From DASYCK01 sp036500205 (GTDB lineage Bacteria; Myxococcota_A; Polyangia; Fen-1088): DNA of 64,000 nt. Where the stretch lies: contig DASYCK010000041.1 of the NCBI GenBank assembly GCA_036500205.1, positions 1 to 64,000 of the forward strand, read 5' to 3'. Below, one piece after another: positions 1-8,736 of this stretch (the stretch's first letter is position 1; each line of letters starts with the position of its first letter). A model generated the notes under the pieces. It saw only the letters and a list, made by a program, of their open reading frames with translations, did no database searches and had not been told where the DNA came from. The translations under genes and the position numbers were made by a program.

Positions 1-150
1 GGGAAGGGCGGGGGTGTGGGCTCGTGGGGGCGTGCACGAGCGCTCCGGCTGCGAAGCAGCCGGTTGCCAGCGAGAGGCCCGAGGGAGCCATGGATGGCGC
101 AGCCATCCGAAGGCGACCGCCCCCCTCGAGACCACACCCCCGTCCTTCCC
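1..150. repeat. structured intergenic element (long outer stem, two inner hairpins)
   Basis: Bases 1-30 pair with 121-150 over about 27 of 30 positions. Inside lie a perfect 8-bp stem (45-52 with 56-63, loop GAA) and a perfect 7-bp stem (92-98 with 102-108, loop GCA). The layout is a closed stem with two arms. Nothing here looks coding; the reading frames are GC-driven. It lies downstream of cysW, where cysA might have been expected. Bases 151-215 hold nothing recognisable. It may be a mobile REP-type repeat, a structured RNA or a terminator. Confidence 0.55.
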
Positions 151-215
151 CGCCCCCCCGACGGGAGCGAGAGTAGCCCTCTACAACCTAGCGACGTTCG
201 CGGGAGGGAGCCGCG

Positions 216-1121
216 TTATCGAGGAAAAGAGGAAGAGGAAGAGGAGGAGCCGGGGGGCTCGGCGGCTTGTCGGGATTCGACCAGCTTCTTGGCGCCCAGG
301 GTGGCCAGCGCCAGCAGCGTGAGGATGGAGGCGACCGCGAACGCCGCCGCCATGTTGTACTCGTTATAAAGAATCTCCACGTGCAGAGGCAGCGTGTTCG
401 TCTGGCCGCGAATGTGACCGGACACGACGGAGACGGCGCCGAATTCGCCCATCGCGCGCGCATTGCACAGCACCACGCCGAACAGCAGCCCCCACCGGAT
501 CTTCGGCAACGTGACCCGGAAGAGGATCTGCCAGCCGCTCGCGCCCAGGGTCAGCGCGGCCTCCTCCTCGTCGGTGCCGACCTCCTGCATGACCGGCAGC
601 ACCTCGCGCGCCACGAAAGGGAACGTGACGAACGTCGTGGCCAGGATGATTCCCGGCACCGCGAAGATGATGTGAATGTCGTGCGCGTCCAGCCAAGGTC
701 CCAGCAACCCGCGCGCCCCCAGCAGCAACACGAACACCAGCCCCGAGATCACCGGCGACACGCTGAACGGCAGATCGATGAGCGTCGTCAGGACCGACTT
801 GCCTGGAAACCGGTAGCGCGCGATCAGCCAGGCCGCCGCCACCCCGAACACCACGTTCAGGGGAACGGAGATCGCCGCCGTCAGCAAGGTCAGCTTCAGC
901 GCCGCGATGCTGTCGGGCTCGATGATGGCCGCCAGGTACGCCCCGAAGCCGTTGCGCAGCGCCTCGGTGAACACCGCGATGATCGGCAGCGCCACGAACA
1001 AGCCCAGGAAGCCGCAGGCGAGCCCCGTCAGGATCACCCGCGTGGCCAGGCTGTCGGCGCCCGCGCGCGCCAGGGGAGGGCGGGGATCGCGGACCACCCG
1101 CGGGAGCGGTCGTCTGGCCAC
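216..1121 (-). CDS. cysW: sulfate/thiosulfate ABC transporter permease CysW
   Basis: This 301-aa inner-membrane permease pairs with CysT to form the sulfate/thiosulfate channel. About six hydrophobic segments and a BPD_transp_1-type EAA loop are visible (EEEAALTLGASGWQILFRV, then LPKIRWGL). CysW-type signatures include GEFGAVSVVSGHIRGQTNTL near the end. GTG at 1121 was chosen because it shares one base with the cysT stop (TAGTG), indicating translational coupling. The open frame extends upstream of it inside cysT, but that part is unrelated sequence. The C-terminus ends in a run of serines encoded by a purine-rich repeat, unlike normal CysW tails. The partner ATPase gene cysA is not in the 215 bases that follow. 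Confidence 0.9.
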   Translation of the reverse strand: MARRPLPRVVRDPRPPLARAGADSLATRVILTGLACGFLGLFVALPIIAVFTEALRNGFGAYLAAIIEPDSIAALKLTLLTAAISVPLNVVFGVAAAWLIARYRFPGKSVLTTLIDLPFSVSPVISGLVFVLLLGARGLLGPWLDAHDIHIIFAVPGIILATTFVTFPFVAREVLPVMQEVGTDEEEAALTLGASGWQILFRVTLPKIRWGLLFGVVLCNARAMGEFGAVSVVSGHIRGQTNTLPLHVEILYNEYNMAAAFAVASILTLLALATLGAKKLVESRQAAEPPGSSSSSSSFPR

Positions 1122-1996
1122 TACTGCTTCCCCTTGCGGGTCATCGCCGCTTGCAGGGCGTTGATCAGCAGCAGCAGCGTGAACGAGGCGGTCAGCATCA
1201 CCAGCGCGATGGCCGTGGCGCCGGCGTAGTCGTACTGCTCCAGCTTGGTGACGATCAGCAGCGGCACGATCTCGGTGCGCATCGGCATGTTGCCCGAGAT
1301 GAAGACGATCGAGCCGTATTCGCCCAGCCCGCGCGCGAACGCCAGCGCGAAGCCTGTCAGGGCCGGCGGCGCCAGCACCGGCAAGATCACCTTCAACATG
1401 GTCTGCCGCCGGGTGGCCCCCAGGGTCGCCGCCGCCTCCTCGAGCTGCGGATCGAGATCGAGCAGGATCGGCTCCACCGTGCGCACCACGAACGGCAGCC
1501 CCACGAAAAGCATGGCCAGGCTGATCCCGGCCGGCGAGTACGCCACGTGGATGTCGAAGCGCGCCAGATAGCGCCCCACCCAGCCGTTGTCCGCGTACAG
1601 CGCGGTGAGCGCGATTCCGGCGACGGCCGTCGGCAACGCGAAGGGAAGGTCGACCAGCGCGTCGAACAGGGCCCGCCCCGGAAACCGGTAGCGGACCAGC
1701 ACCCATGCCACGATGATGCCGAACACGGCGTTCGCCACCCCGGCCGCCAGCGCCGTGGTGAACGTCAGACGATACGCCGCCAGCGCGCGGGGCGACGCGA
1801 CCGCGGCCACGAACTCGGCCCAGGTCAGGCTGCCGCTCTTCACCACCAGCGCGCCCAGCGGGATCAAGACGATCAACGACAGGTACGCGACGGTGTATCC
1901 CAGCGATAGACCGAAGCCCGGCAACACGCCGGCGCGCCCGCCCCGTCGGGACCTTCGCGCCGGCATGGGGGCCGCCCGGGCCGCCGGTCCTGGCAT
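1121..1996 (-). CDS. cysT: sulfate/thiosulfate ABC transporter permease CysT (CysU)
   Basis: This 291-aa integral membrane protein is the other half of the sulfate permease. After a basic N-terminus it has about six hydrophobic helices. Family-typical stretches include DLPFALPTAVAGIALTALY, the EAA loop (LEEAAATLGATRRQTMLKV) and GLGEYGSIVFISGN. Its ATG directly follows the stop of the sulfate-binding-protein gene with no gap, and its own stop overlaps the cysW start, so the three are certainly one transcript. CysT and CysW resemble each other but the assignment follows the usual order binding protein, CysT, CysW. Confidence 0.92.
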   Translation of the reverse strand: MPGPAARAAPMPARRSRRGGRAGVLPGFGLSLGYTVAYLSLIVLIPLGALVVKSGSLTWAEFVAAVASPRALAAYRLTFTTALAAGVANAVFGIIVAWVLVRYRFPGRALFDALVDLPFALPTAVAGIALTALYADNGWVGRYLARFDIHVAYSPAGISLAMLFVGLPFVVRTVEPILLDLDPQLEEAAATLGATRRQTMLKVILPVLAPPALTGFALAFARGLGEYGSIVFISGNMPMRTEIVPLLIVTKLEQYDYAGATAIALVMLTASFTLLLLINALQAAMTRKGKQ

Positions 1997-3001
1997 CTAC
2001 GAGCCCGGCTTGTAGATCTGGTCGAACAGCCCGCCGTCGGCGAAGTGGGTCTTCGTCGCCGTCTGCCAGCCGCCGAAGGTATCGTCGACCGAGAACAGCT
2101 TCAGCTTGGGGAACTGGGCCGCGTTCTTCGCCAGGATGGCGGCGTTGGTGGGGCGATAGTGATGGCGGGCGCCGATCTCCTGCCCCTCGTCGGTGTACAG
2201 GAACTTCAGGTAGGCCTCGGCCACGGCCCGTGTGTGGTGCTTGTCGACGACCTTGTCGACGACGGCGACGGGCGGTTCGGCCAGGATGCTGACGGCTGGA
2301 TAGACGATGTCGAACTTGTCCTTGCCCATCTCGTTCACCAACAACACCGCCTCGTTCTCCCAGGCCAGCAAGACGTGACCGATCGCCCGCTGCGCGAACG
2401 TGACCGTCGAGCCGCGCGCGCCCGAGTCGAGCACCGGCACGTTCTTGTACAGCTTGGCCACGTAGTCCTTTGCCTTCGCGGCGTTCCCCTTCTGTTGCGC
2501 CCAGCCCCAGGCCGCCAGATAGGCCCAGCGCCCGCCGCCCGACGTCTTCGGGTTCGGCGTCACCACCACCGTCCCTGGCTTGATCAGGTCATCCCAGTCA
2601 TGGATCTGGCGGGGATTTCCCTTGCGCACCACGAACACCACCGTCGAGGTGAACGGCGTCGAGCGGTTGGGGAGCTTCTTCGCCCAGTCGGGGGCGATGC
2701 GCTGCGACTTCTCCGCGATGGCGTCGATGTCGGAAGCGAGCGCCAAGGTCACCACGTCCGCCTCCAGCCCGTCGATGACCGACCGCGCCTGTTTCGCCGA
2801 GCCGCCGTGTGACTGGCTCACCTCGAGCGTCTGTCCGGTCTGTTGCTTCCACCTGGCGCCGAACGTCTTGTTGACGTCTTGATACAGCTCGCGGGTCGGG
2901 TCGTACGAGACGTTGAGCAGCTTGACCTGGGCCAGGGCCGAGCCGGCGGTGCCGGACAGCGCCAGTCCCAGGGCGAGGGCGATCAGTTTCGGGGTCGTCA
3001 T
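1997..3001 (-). CDS. sbp: periplasmic sulfate-binding protein
   Basis: This 334-aa substrate-binding protein delivers sulfate to CysTW. It has a clear signal peptide (MTTPKLIALALGLALSGTAG, cleaved after ALAQ). The family hallmarks follow: LLNVSYDPTRELYQDVN, SHGGSAKQARSVIDGLEADV, NPKTSGGGRWAYLAAWG and ARHHYRPTN near the end. The length matches Sbp/CysP proteins. The ATG at 3001 is preferred because GGAG lies nine bases upstream; in-frame ATGs at 3010 and 3016 would only add a few residues. It sits between a porin gene and cysT. Sbp and CysP (thiosulfate) cannot be separated by eye. Confidence 0.93.
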   Translation of the reverse strand: MTTPKLIALALGLALSGTAGSALAQVKLLNVSYDPTRELYQDVNKTFGARWKQQTGQTLEVSQSHGGSAKQARSVIDGLEADVVTLALASDIDAIAEKSQRIAPDWAKKLPNRSTPFTSTVVFVVRKGNPRQIHDWDDLIKPGTVVVTPNPKTSGGGRWAYLAAWGWAQQKGNAAKAKDYVAKLYKNVPVLDSGARGSTVTFAQRAIGHVLLAWENEAVLLVNEMGKDKFDIVYPAVSILAEPPVAVVDKVVDKHHTRAVAEAYLKFLYTDEGQEIGARHHYRPTNAAILAKNAAQFPKLKLFSVDDTFGGWQTATKTHFADGGLFDQIYKPGS

Positions 3002-3039
3002 GTGGTGCATCTCCATCAAGCTCGAATTGTTGGGCTGGC

Positions 3040-4638
3040 CTAGAAATAGACCTGGGCCCGGGCCAGCAGCGCGTTCTCGGTGTTGCGATTGGAGACCGTC
3101 TTGGTGGTCGTCGTCTTCATGGTGGCGGGGTCCGTGGTGGACGTGGAGACCGACGAGCCCGCCGTGAAGCTGGTGCGATCGAAGTTCACCGTGAGGCGCC
3201 ACGTTCGGCTGGGGACGTAGGTCAGCGCTCCGGTGAAGCCCTGCGCCTTGCTGACGGCCTTGGTGTTGTCGGCGAACACCGGGACGGTGGGATCCGCGGC
3301 GTTTCCGAAGGCGTCACCGTCGATCTTCAGCATGTTCCAGCGCGCGGCGATCTCGAGCGCTCCCCAGGTTCCCTTCGACAGATCGAGGCTGCTGCTGGGG
3401 GTGGCGCCGTTGAAGCCATTCGTCCCGCCGATCACGATGGAGGCGGTGGCGTGAAACGCCTGGTTGGTCAGGTTCATGGTGGTGTTCCCCTTCTGCACTT
3501 CCTGACGGTTCCATACGTACTCGCTCAGCACGCCGAAGGGACCGAAGTAGTAGAACAGGCCGGGGTTCAGCCGCGACTGACGCAGGTGCGCGAACGGCGT
3601 CCCCGCGCCGGTGGGATCGGCGGTGGCGGCTGGCGCCAGGTACGTGAAGATGGTGTTCTGCCCGCCGCTCTTGAAGCTGGGAAGCAGCGTGCTGGTGGGG
3701 ATGCCGAAGCGATTGCCGGTGCTGGCCCCGAAGTGAAGGCCGAGCGCGCCGAGTTCCTTGAGGGACTCGGCCTTGAACGGCTGGATGAGGACTCGCCCCG
3801 CGAAGTCCTTGGCGTGATTGGTGTCGACGTCTTGCAGGGCGGCGTCGGTCGCGCCGTTGAGGATGGCGAGACGATACTGGACGATGCCCCCCGCGATGTC
3901 GCCCCACAGCTCCGCCCCCACGTCGCGCTGGGAGGTCAGGTTCTGGGTGAGCGCGCGCTCCATCAACGGCAGATCCTGATCCTGCTGCAGCCGCTCGAGG
4001 CCGAGCGGCGCCTTGAACTTGCCCGCCCGCAGGTGCAGCCAGGGAAACGGATGAATGTCGATGTACGCGTCGAAGACCTGCGTGGTGCCCCCCGCGAACT
4101 CGGGCGTGATCTTGAAATCGGCGATGTTCAGCAGTGTCCCGTCGACCGAGGGGCGCATCCGGCGGACCAGGAAGGTGTCCGCCTTGTCGGACAGCACGCC
4201 GTCGTCGAGGAACCAGCGGCTGTCGACCTGCAGCTGGCCGTGGATCTTCAGCATGAACGCACCGTCGGCGCTGCGGACGCTGAAGCCGTCCTTCTCGCTG
4301 GCGGTGGCGAAGGCGGGCGGCTTGGCGGCCGCGTCCTTGGCCTTGGTGGCCAGCTGCTCCTCGAGGATCTCCACCCGACGAACGGCGATGCGCGACGCCT
4401 GTTCGGCGTCGGCGACCCGGTTGGCCAGATCGACCTCGGCGGGTGTCGGGGCGGCCGGTGGCGGCAGCGCCGGAGCCGCCGCTGGAGCCGCTTGGGCGGC
4501 GCCCGTGTCCGGGATGGCCGCGCCGCCCGGCGTGGATTGCGCCGCTGCCTGTCGGGTCGCCAGGGCCAGGGCCAGGAACAGGAACAGGATCGCGAGTGTG
4601 CTGCTGGTCAGACGACGTACCGGAACCCGATGAAACAA
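3040..4638 (-). CDS. outer-membrane porin, phosphate-selective porin O/P type
   Basis: This is a 532-aa beta-barrel channel. After a signal peptide ending at AAAQ comes a Pro/Ala-rich linker, then a short coiled-coil-like stretch (about residues 60-100) as in many trimeric porins. The barrel opens with FMLKIHGQLQVDSRWF and RRMRPSVDGTLLNIADFKI, typical of the OprO/OprP family, with LHLRAGKFKAPLGLERLQQD. The last residue is Phe (AQVYF), the usual barrel end. Start choice: no ATG is available near the signal peptide; TTG at 4638 with AAAGGA six bases upstream fits best, so the start is tentative. It lies 38 bp upstream of sbp in the same orientation, suggesting the anion supplied may be sulfate rather than phosphate (inference). 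Confidence 0.85.
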   Translation of the reverse strand: MFHRVPVRRLTSSTLAILFLFLALALATRQAAAQSTPGGAAIPDTGAAQAAPAAAPALPPPAAPTPAEVDLANRVADAEQASRIAVRRVEILEEQLATKAKDAAAKPPAFATASEKDGFSVRSADGAFMLKIHGQLQVDSRWFLDDGVLSDKADTFLVRRMRPSVDGTLLNIADFKITPEFAGGTTQVFDAYIDIHPFPWLHLRAGKFKAPLGLERLQQDQDLPLMERALTQNLTSQRDVGAELWGDIAGGIVQYRLAILNGATDAALQDVDTNHAKDFAGRVLIQPFKAESLKELGALGLHFGASTGNRFGIPTSTLLPSFKSGGQNTIFTYLAPAATADPTGAGTPFAHLRQSRLNPGLFYYFGPFGVLSEYVWNRQEVQKGNTTMNLTNQAFHATASIVIGGTNGFNGATPSSSLDLSKGTWGALEIAARWNMLKIDGDAFGNAADPTVPVFADNTKAVSKAQGFTGALTYVPSRTWRLTVNFDRTSFTAGSSVSTSTTDPATMKTTTTKTVSNRNTENALLARAQVYF

Positions 4639-4667
4639 GGGATGTCCTTTCTCTTCGCTTCGTGAGC

Positions 4668-5063
4668 TCACGTCGATCCTCCCTCGCCACCGGCACCGGA
4701 TTTTCCACCCGCGCCCGCGCTGCCCCCAGCGCCGCCTTGGCCTCCGGTCGCGACCGCGATACCGCCCGCGCCCGCGTTGCCGCCGCCACCCACGCCTCCG
4801 CCGCCTTGCCCGGCCGTTCCGGTGGCACCGCCAGTGGCCGGGGTTCCGCCGAAGCCCCCGGCGCCGCCAGCTTGACCAGCTTCGCCACCGCCCCCCGAGG
4901 CGATCTCGCCGCCGGCTCCTCCAGTATTTTGGACATCCGTCGTCGCGTCCGCCTTCGCCTCGCTGGGCGCGGCGTCGACGACGATGGTCTCGTTGTGATC
5001 GCGGCAGCCGCCCAGACCAAGTAGACTGCAGGAAATCAGGAAAGCCAGGCTCGTTCGTTTCAT
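4668..5063 (-). CDS. glycine-rich lipoprotein, first gene of the sulfate operon
   Basis: This 131-aa protein is exported and probably lipidated: the signal peptide ends in the lipobox LGGC (Cys about residue 20). After an acidic segment the remainder is low-complexity Gly/Ala in GG-x-GG steps, a style common in myxobacterial secreted proteins. ATG at 5063 has AGGAG five bases upstream, so it is preferred over the longer open frame. It is followed 29 bp later by the porin start and is preceded by a good promoter. No function can be assigned; a surface or periplasmic tether is possible. Confidence 0.7.
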   Translation of the reverse strand: MKRTSLAFLISCSLLGLGGCRDHNETIVVDAAPSEAKADATTDVQNTGGAGGEIASGGGGEAGQAGGAGGFGGTPATGGATGTAGQGGGGVGGGGNAGAGGIAVATGGQGGAGGSAGAGGKSGAGGEGGST

Positions 5064-5085
5064 CGGGCTCCTCTCTCCGTGTCCG

Positions 5086-5114
5086 ATATAATAGACAATC
5101 GCGGCGACCGTCAA
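5086..5114 (-). promoter_or_regulatory. candidate sigma70-type promoter of the lipoprotein-porin-sbp-cysTW operon
   Basis: On the minus strand a TTGACG (-35, 5109-5114) is followed by TATTAT (5088-5093, spacer 15) or TTATAT (5086-5091, spacer 17). The segment is AT-rich in an otherwise extremely GC-rich region, and lies 23 bases upstream of the lipoprotein ATG. The position suits the whole minus-strand operon. No sulfur-regulator operator was recognised. Confidence 0.55.
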
Positions 5115-5225
5115 TTAAAAAAGACACGGGTCCCAAAAGAGTGATGTCCCCCGGCAGGCGGCGTCGGGGGGGGCGCGTGACAGCCCGCCGGCTCTCCCGC
5201 CGGATACAACTGGTAGATTCTGTCG

Positions 5226-7085
5226 ATGACCGAGCTCGAGCCCCCGCGCCCATCGCGCATCGCCGTGCTGCCGCCGGCGCTGGCCGATCAGATCGCCGCC
5301 GGCGAGGTGGTCGAGCGAGCCGCTTCGGTGGTGAAGGAGCTGTGCGAGAACGCCGTCGACGCGGGGGCCCGGCGCATCGAGATCGAGATCGAGGGGGGAG
5401 GGCGCCGCCTCATCCGCGTGGCCGACGACGGCGGCGGGATGACGGCCGACGAGGCGCGGCTGGCGCTGCGTCGTCACGCCACCTCCAAGATTCGCAGCGC
5501 CGATGATCTGTGGGGTCTCACCAGCTTCGGGTTCCGGGGCGAGGCGCTGCCGTCGATCGCCGCCGTGTCACGGCTCAGCCTGTCGACGAAGCTGCCCGGC
5601 GCCACGGGTGGTTTCCGGCTGACGGTCGAGGCGGGGCTGGAGACGGAGGCGCGCGACGTCGGCATGCCGGAGGGGACGCACGTCGAGGTGCGAGAGCTGT
5701 TCTTCAACACGCCCGCCCGCCTGAAGTTCCAGAAGACCGAGGCGACCGAGGCGGCGAATGTCAACGAGGCGGTGCTGCGCCTGGCCCTGGCCCACCCCGA
5801 CGTTCATTTTCGCCTGCGCGCGGCGGGGCGCACGGTGCTGGATCTGCCGGTGCATCGCGATCTCGGCGAGCGGGTGCGGGCGGCCCTGGCGCGGCGCGGG
5901 GCGGGCGCGCTGCACGAGGCGCGGGGCGAGGAGGGCGGTCATGAGGTGCGCGCATTTCTGGCCGCCCCCGAGGCCGCCGCCACGACGGCGCGCTCGACGT
6001 TCCTGTTCGTGGGGCGGCGGTTCGTGCGTGACCGGTCGTTGCTGCATGCGCTGGCCCTCGGCTACGGCGAGCTGCTCGAGAAGGGGCGCTATCCGCTGGC
6101 GGCGCTGTTCCTCGAGGTGCCGGGGCAGGACCTGGACGTGAACGTTCATCCGCAGAAGCTCGAGGTCCGCTTCGCGCGGGCGGCCGAGGTCTACGCTGCC
6201 GTGCGCCACGTGGTGGGCGCCGCGGTGGCGCGCGCCCCCTGGCTTCCGGCGCCGCGCGGGGCGGTGCGCGTTCACACCCTCCCCCCCGAGACGCGCGACG
6301 ACGGCACGTCGGTCGCCATCGGTGGTGGCGGTCAGCTTCACCTGGCCCGGACCTCCGGCTATGGTGCGCGGCTGCCCCGCTTCGGCGCGGCCGACGCCGC
6401 CCCGGTCACCGCGCCGGCGTTCCCCTCGTCGCTGGCGTCCCCCGCCGCCGTGTCGTCCTGGCCGGCGGCGCCCCAGGCGGATGATTCGTCCGCTTACTTC
6501 CAGTCACTCTCGTACATCGGCCAGCTCGATCGCACCTATCTCGTATGCGAGACAAGGGGCGAGCTGGTGCTGGTCGATCAACACGCCGCCCACGAGCGCG
6601 TGGCGTTCGAACGGCTGCGCGTCGCCCACGGCCGCGCCGAGCTGCGCCGCCAGCGCCTGCTGTTTCCCATCCCCATCGAGCTGGACGACAGCGGGGCGGC
6701 GGCTGCCGCCGAGGACGCCGCCATGGCGGGGCTGGGGTTCGAGGTCGAGCGGACGGGCGAGCGAACGGTGCTGCTGCGCGCGGTCCCCGAGCTGCTGAAG
6801 GACGCCGATCCCAAGCCGCTGCTGGCCGAGGTGCTGGGGCGGCTGGCCGACGGCGAGACCACGTCGTCGTTCGCGGCGGCGCCGACGGAGCGGTTCGAGC
6901 GCATCCTGGCCACCATGGCCTGCCACAGCGTCGTGCGCGCGGGCGACGTGCTGTCGCGCCCCCAGGCGCTGGCGCTGCTGATGGATCTCGACCGGGTCGA
7001 TCTGCGCATGCACTGTCCCCACGGCCGGCCGGTGTTGCTGCGTTTGCCCCTGGCGGAGATCGAGCGGCGCTTTGGCCGCTCCTGA
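5226..7085 (+). CDS. mutL: DNA mismatch repair protein MutL
   Basis: This 619-aa GHKL ATPase couples mismatch recognition by MutS to strand incision. The N-terminal ATPase motifs are intact: DQIAAGEVV, ENAVDAGA, DDGGGM, HATSKI and SFGFRGEALPSI. A Pro/Ala-rich linker (about residues 345-420) leads to the C-terminal dimerisation domain. That domain carries DQHAAHERVAFE, matching the DQHA(x2)E(x4)E endonuclease motif, and CPHGRP at the end. This MutL should therefore nick DNA itself, as in bacteria without MutH. The ATG has no clear ribosome binding site. Its last 14 bases overlap miaA. Confidence 0.97.
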   Translation: MTELEPPRPSRIAVLPPALADQIAAGEVVERAASVVKELCENAVDAGARRIEIEIEGGGRRLIRVADDGGGMTADEARLALRRHATSKIRSADDLWGLTSFGFRGEALPSIAAVSRLSLSTKLPGATGGFRLTVEAGLETEARDVGMPEGTHVEVRELFFNTPARLKFQKTEATEAANVNEAVLRLALAHPDVHFRLRAAGRTVLDLPVHRDLGERVRAALARRGAGALHEARGEEGGHEVRAFLAAPEAAATTARSTFLFVGRRFVRDRSLLHALALGYGELLEKGRYPLAALFLEVPGQDLDVNVHPQKLEVRFARAAEVYAAVRHVVGAAVARAPWLPAPRGAVRVHTLPPETRDDGTSVAIGGGGQLHLARTSGYGARLPRFGAADAAPVTAPAFPSSLASPAAVSSWPAAPQADDSSAYFQSLSYIGQLDRTYLVCETRGELVLVDQHAAHERVAFERLRVAHGRAELRRQRLLFPIPIELDDSGAAAAAEDAAMAGLGFEVERTGERTVLLRAVPELLKDADPKPLLAEVLGRLADGETTSSFAAAPTERFERILATMACHSVVRAGDVLSRPQALALLMDLDRVDLRMHCPHGRPVLLRLPLAEIERRFGRS

Positions 7086-8007
7086 CGTGACTGCCCACCG
7101 GGTCCTCGCCCTGGTGGGACCGACCGCCTCCGGGAAGAGCGCGCTGGCGCTGCGGCTGGCGTCGCTGCTCCCCATCGAGATCGTCTCCTGCGACTCGCTG
7201 ATGGTGTACATCGGAATGGACATCGGCACCGGCAAGCCGACCGTAGCCGAGCAGCGGAGCGTCCCGCATCACGTCCTCGACGTGGTGGCGCCGAACGAGC
7301 CGTTTCACGCCGCCCGCTGGGCGCAGCTGGCGCGCGCCGCGATCCGCGACATCGCCGGCCGGGGAAAGTTGCCCATGATCGTGGGGGGGACCGGCCTCTA
7401 TCTCCGCGCGCTGCTGGGCGGGCTGTTCGAGGCGCCCCCGCCCGACGAGGCGATCCGCCAGCGTCACCGCGACGAGGCGACGCGCGACGGCTCGCCAGCC
7501 CTGCACGCGCGGCTGGCGGCGCTCGATCCCGAGACGGCGGCGCGGGTCGATCCCCGGGATCTGATGCGCATCAGCCGGGCGCTGGAGATCTTCGAGCAGA
7601 CGGGCGAGCCCATCAGCGTCCTGCAGAAGCGGGGCAGCCCCGCCGGGGACGTGGTGTGCCAGACGATCGTGCTGGCTCCGCCGCTCGAGCGGCTGCGCCC
7701 GGCCATCGCCGCGCGCTTCGATTCGATGCTGGCCGCTGGCCTCGTCGACGAGACCCGCCGCCTGCGTGACACGTTTGGCGCCGACCCCAGGCCACTGCAG
7801 GCGCTCGGCTACAGACAGGTGGGAGATTTTCTGGCGGGGGTGTTGCCCCTCGACGCGGCGGTGGTGGCGGCGAAGGCGGCGACGGCCGCTTACGCGCGCC
7901 GCCAGCGAACGTTCTTCCGCAAGCTGCCGGCCGCCTGGCGACCGGAGGAGGTTCCGGAGCCGGCGGCGGTGCTGGCCTGGTGGCAAGCGCAAGCCGCCAC
8001 CTCCTGA
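7072..8007 (+). CDS. miaA: tRNA dimethylallyltransferase MiaA
   Basis: This 311-aa enzyme transfers a dimethylallyl group to A37 of tRNAs reading U-initial codons. Visible motifs are the P-loop GPTASGKS (about residues 17-24), the DS-x-x-VY-x-MDIGTGKP segment and GGTGLYLRALLGG. The usual Gln of the DSxQVY motif is replaced by Met (DSLMVY). The start overlaps the end of mutL by 14 bp; a GTG at 7087 is an alternative. mutL-miaA pairing is common across bacteria. The gene converges on the TPR gene with only 22 bp between the stops. Confidence 0.95.
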   Translation: MAAPDVTAHRVLALVGPTASGKSALALRLASLLPIEIVSCDSLMVYIGMDIGTGKPTVAEQRSVPHHVLDVVAPNEPFHAARWAQLARAAIRDIAGRGKLPMIVGGTGLYLRALLGGLFEAPPPDEAIRQRHRDEATRDGSPALHARLAALDPETAARVDPRDLMRISRALEIFEQTGEPISVLQKRGSPAGDVVCQTIVLAPPLERLRPAIAARFDSMLAAGLVDETRRLRDTFGADPRPLQALGYRQVGDFLAGVLPLDAAVVAAKAATAAYARRQRTFFRKLPAAWRPEEVPEPAAVLAWWQAQAATS

Positions 8008-8029
8008 TCGCTCGAAGGCGCTCGCGCGC

Positions 8030-8665
8030 TCACATGCAGACGCGACCGGCTTCGCAGCTCGAGCCGGACGAGCGGGTGGCCGCGTACGTGATGACGCCGG
8101 CACCGACCAGGGCCACCCCGATCGCCGTCCAGAACCACCACTTCTGATAGATCGGTTTCTCTCGCGAGGCCGAGGCCGCGGGCGCCGTGTCGGGCGTGTC
8201 GCCGAGGATCGGCACCGGCGCCGGCGCCGGGTCGATCGCGATGGGGAGCGGCGCCGGCGCGGGCGGTGGCGCCGCGGGCGGAGGAGCCGCCGCCAGCGCG
8301 GCCTCCAGATCGTGGATGTGCTGCTCGACGATGGTGCGGTTCGGGACCCGCGTGGCCTCGCTCAGGAAGCGCCGATAAAACCGCAAGGCCGCCGGCTTGT
8401 CCCCCATCAGGCGATGACACTGGGCGATGTTGTACAGAAAGCTGGCGTCGCTCTTCGCCAGATAGCCCTTCTCGTACTCGCCCAGGGCGTCGTTGTACTT
8501 CTCGAGCTTGAAGAACGCCTCGCCGCGCTGGAAGTGCTCCCGGGCCTCTTCGGCGCCTAACCGCTCGGCGGGGCCGGGCGCCGCGTGGGAGGGGGCGCCC
8601 AGCAGGGTCGCCACCACGATCACCAACGCGCCCATGCTCGCTCGCCCCAGGTGACGTCGTGTCAT
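8030..8665 (-). CDS. TPR protein with C-terminal membrane segment
   Basis: This 211-aa protein has a signal peptide (cleavage near PSHAA). One to two TPR-like helical pairs follow (FQRGEAFFKLEKYNDALGEY, then FLYNIAQCHRLMGDKPAAL and YRRFLSEAT, about residues 40-105). A Pro/Ala-rich linker leads to a membrane helix introduced by WWFW (about residues 170-195). The layout of secreted TPR, proline linker and C-terminal helix is frequent in myxobacterial genomes. The two Cys in the short tail (SCEAGRVC) could form a disulfide. No specific function can be named. It is divergent from the glycine-rich lipoprotein gene. Confidence 0.75.
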   Translation of the reverse strand: MTRRHLGRASMGALVIVVATLLGAPSHAAPGPAERLGAEEAREHFQRGEAFFKLEKYNDALGEYEKGYLAKSDASFLYNIAQCHRLMGDKPAALRFYRRFLSEATRVPNRTIVEQHIHDLEAALAAAPPPAAPPPAPAPLPIAIDPAPAPVPILGDTPDTAPAASASREKPIYQKWWFWTAIGVALVGAGVITYAATRSSGSSCEAGRVCM

Positions 8666-8736
8666 GCGGCGCTTTTCATAACAAGCGCCTTGGGGATTGC
8701 AATTGGCTGGCCCGAGGACCTAAAACATGGGGCTTG

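Noticed and set aside
1..215. cysA start downstream of cysW
   Set aside because: No ABC ATPase motif or coding pattern is visible; the region is a structured repeat.
8697..8726. sigma70 promoter for the glycine-rich lipoprotein
   Set aside because: TTGCAA and TAAAAC are 18 bp apart, but the implied start of transcription is almost at the start codon, leaving no room for a leader.
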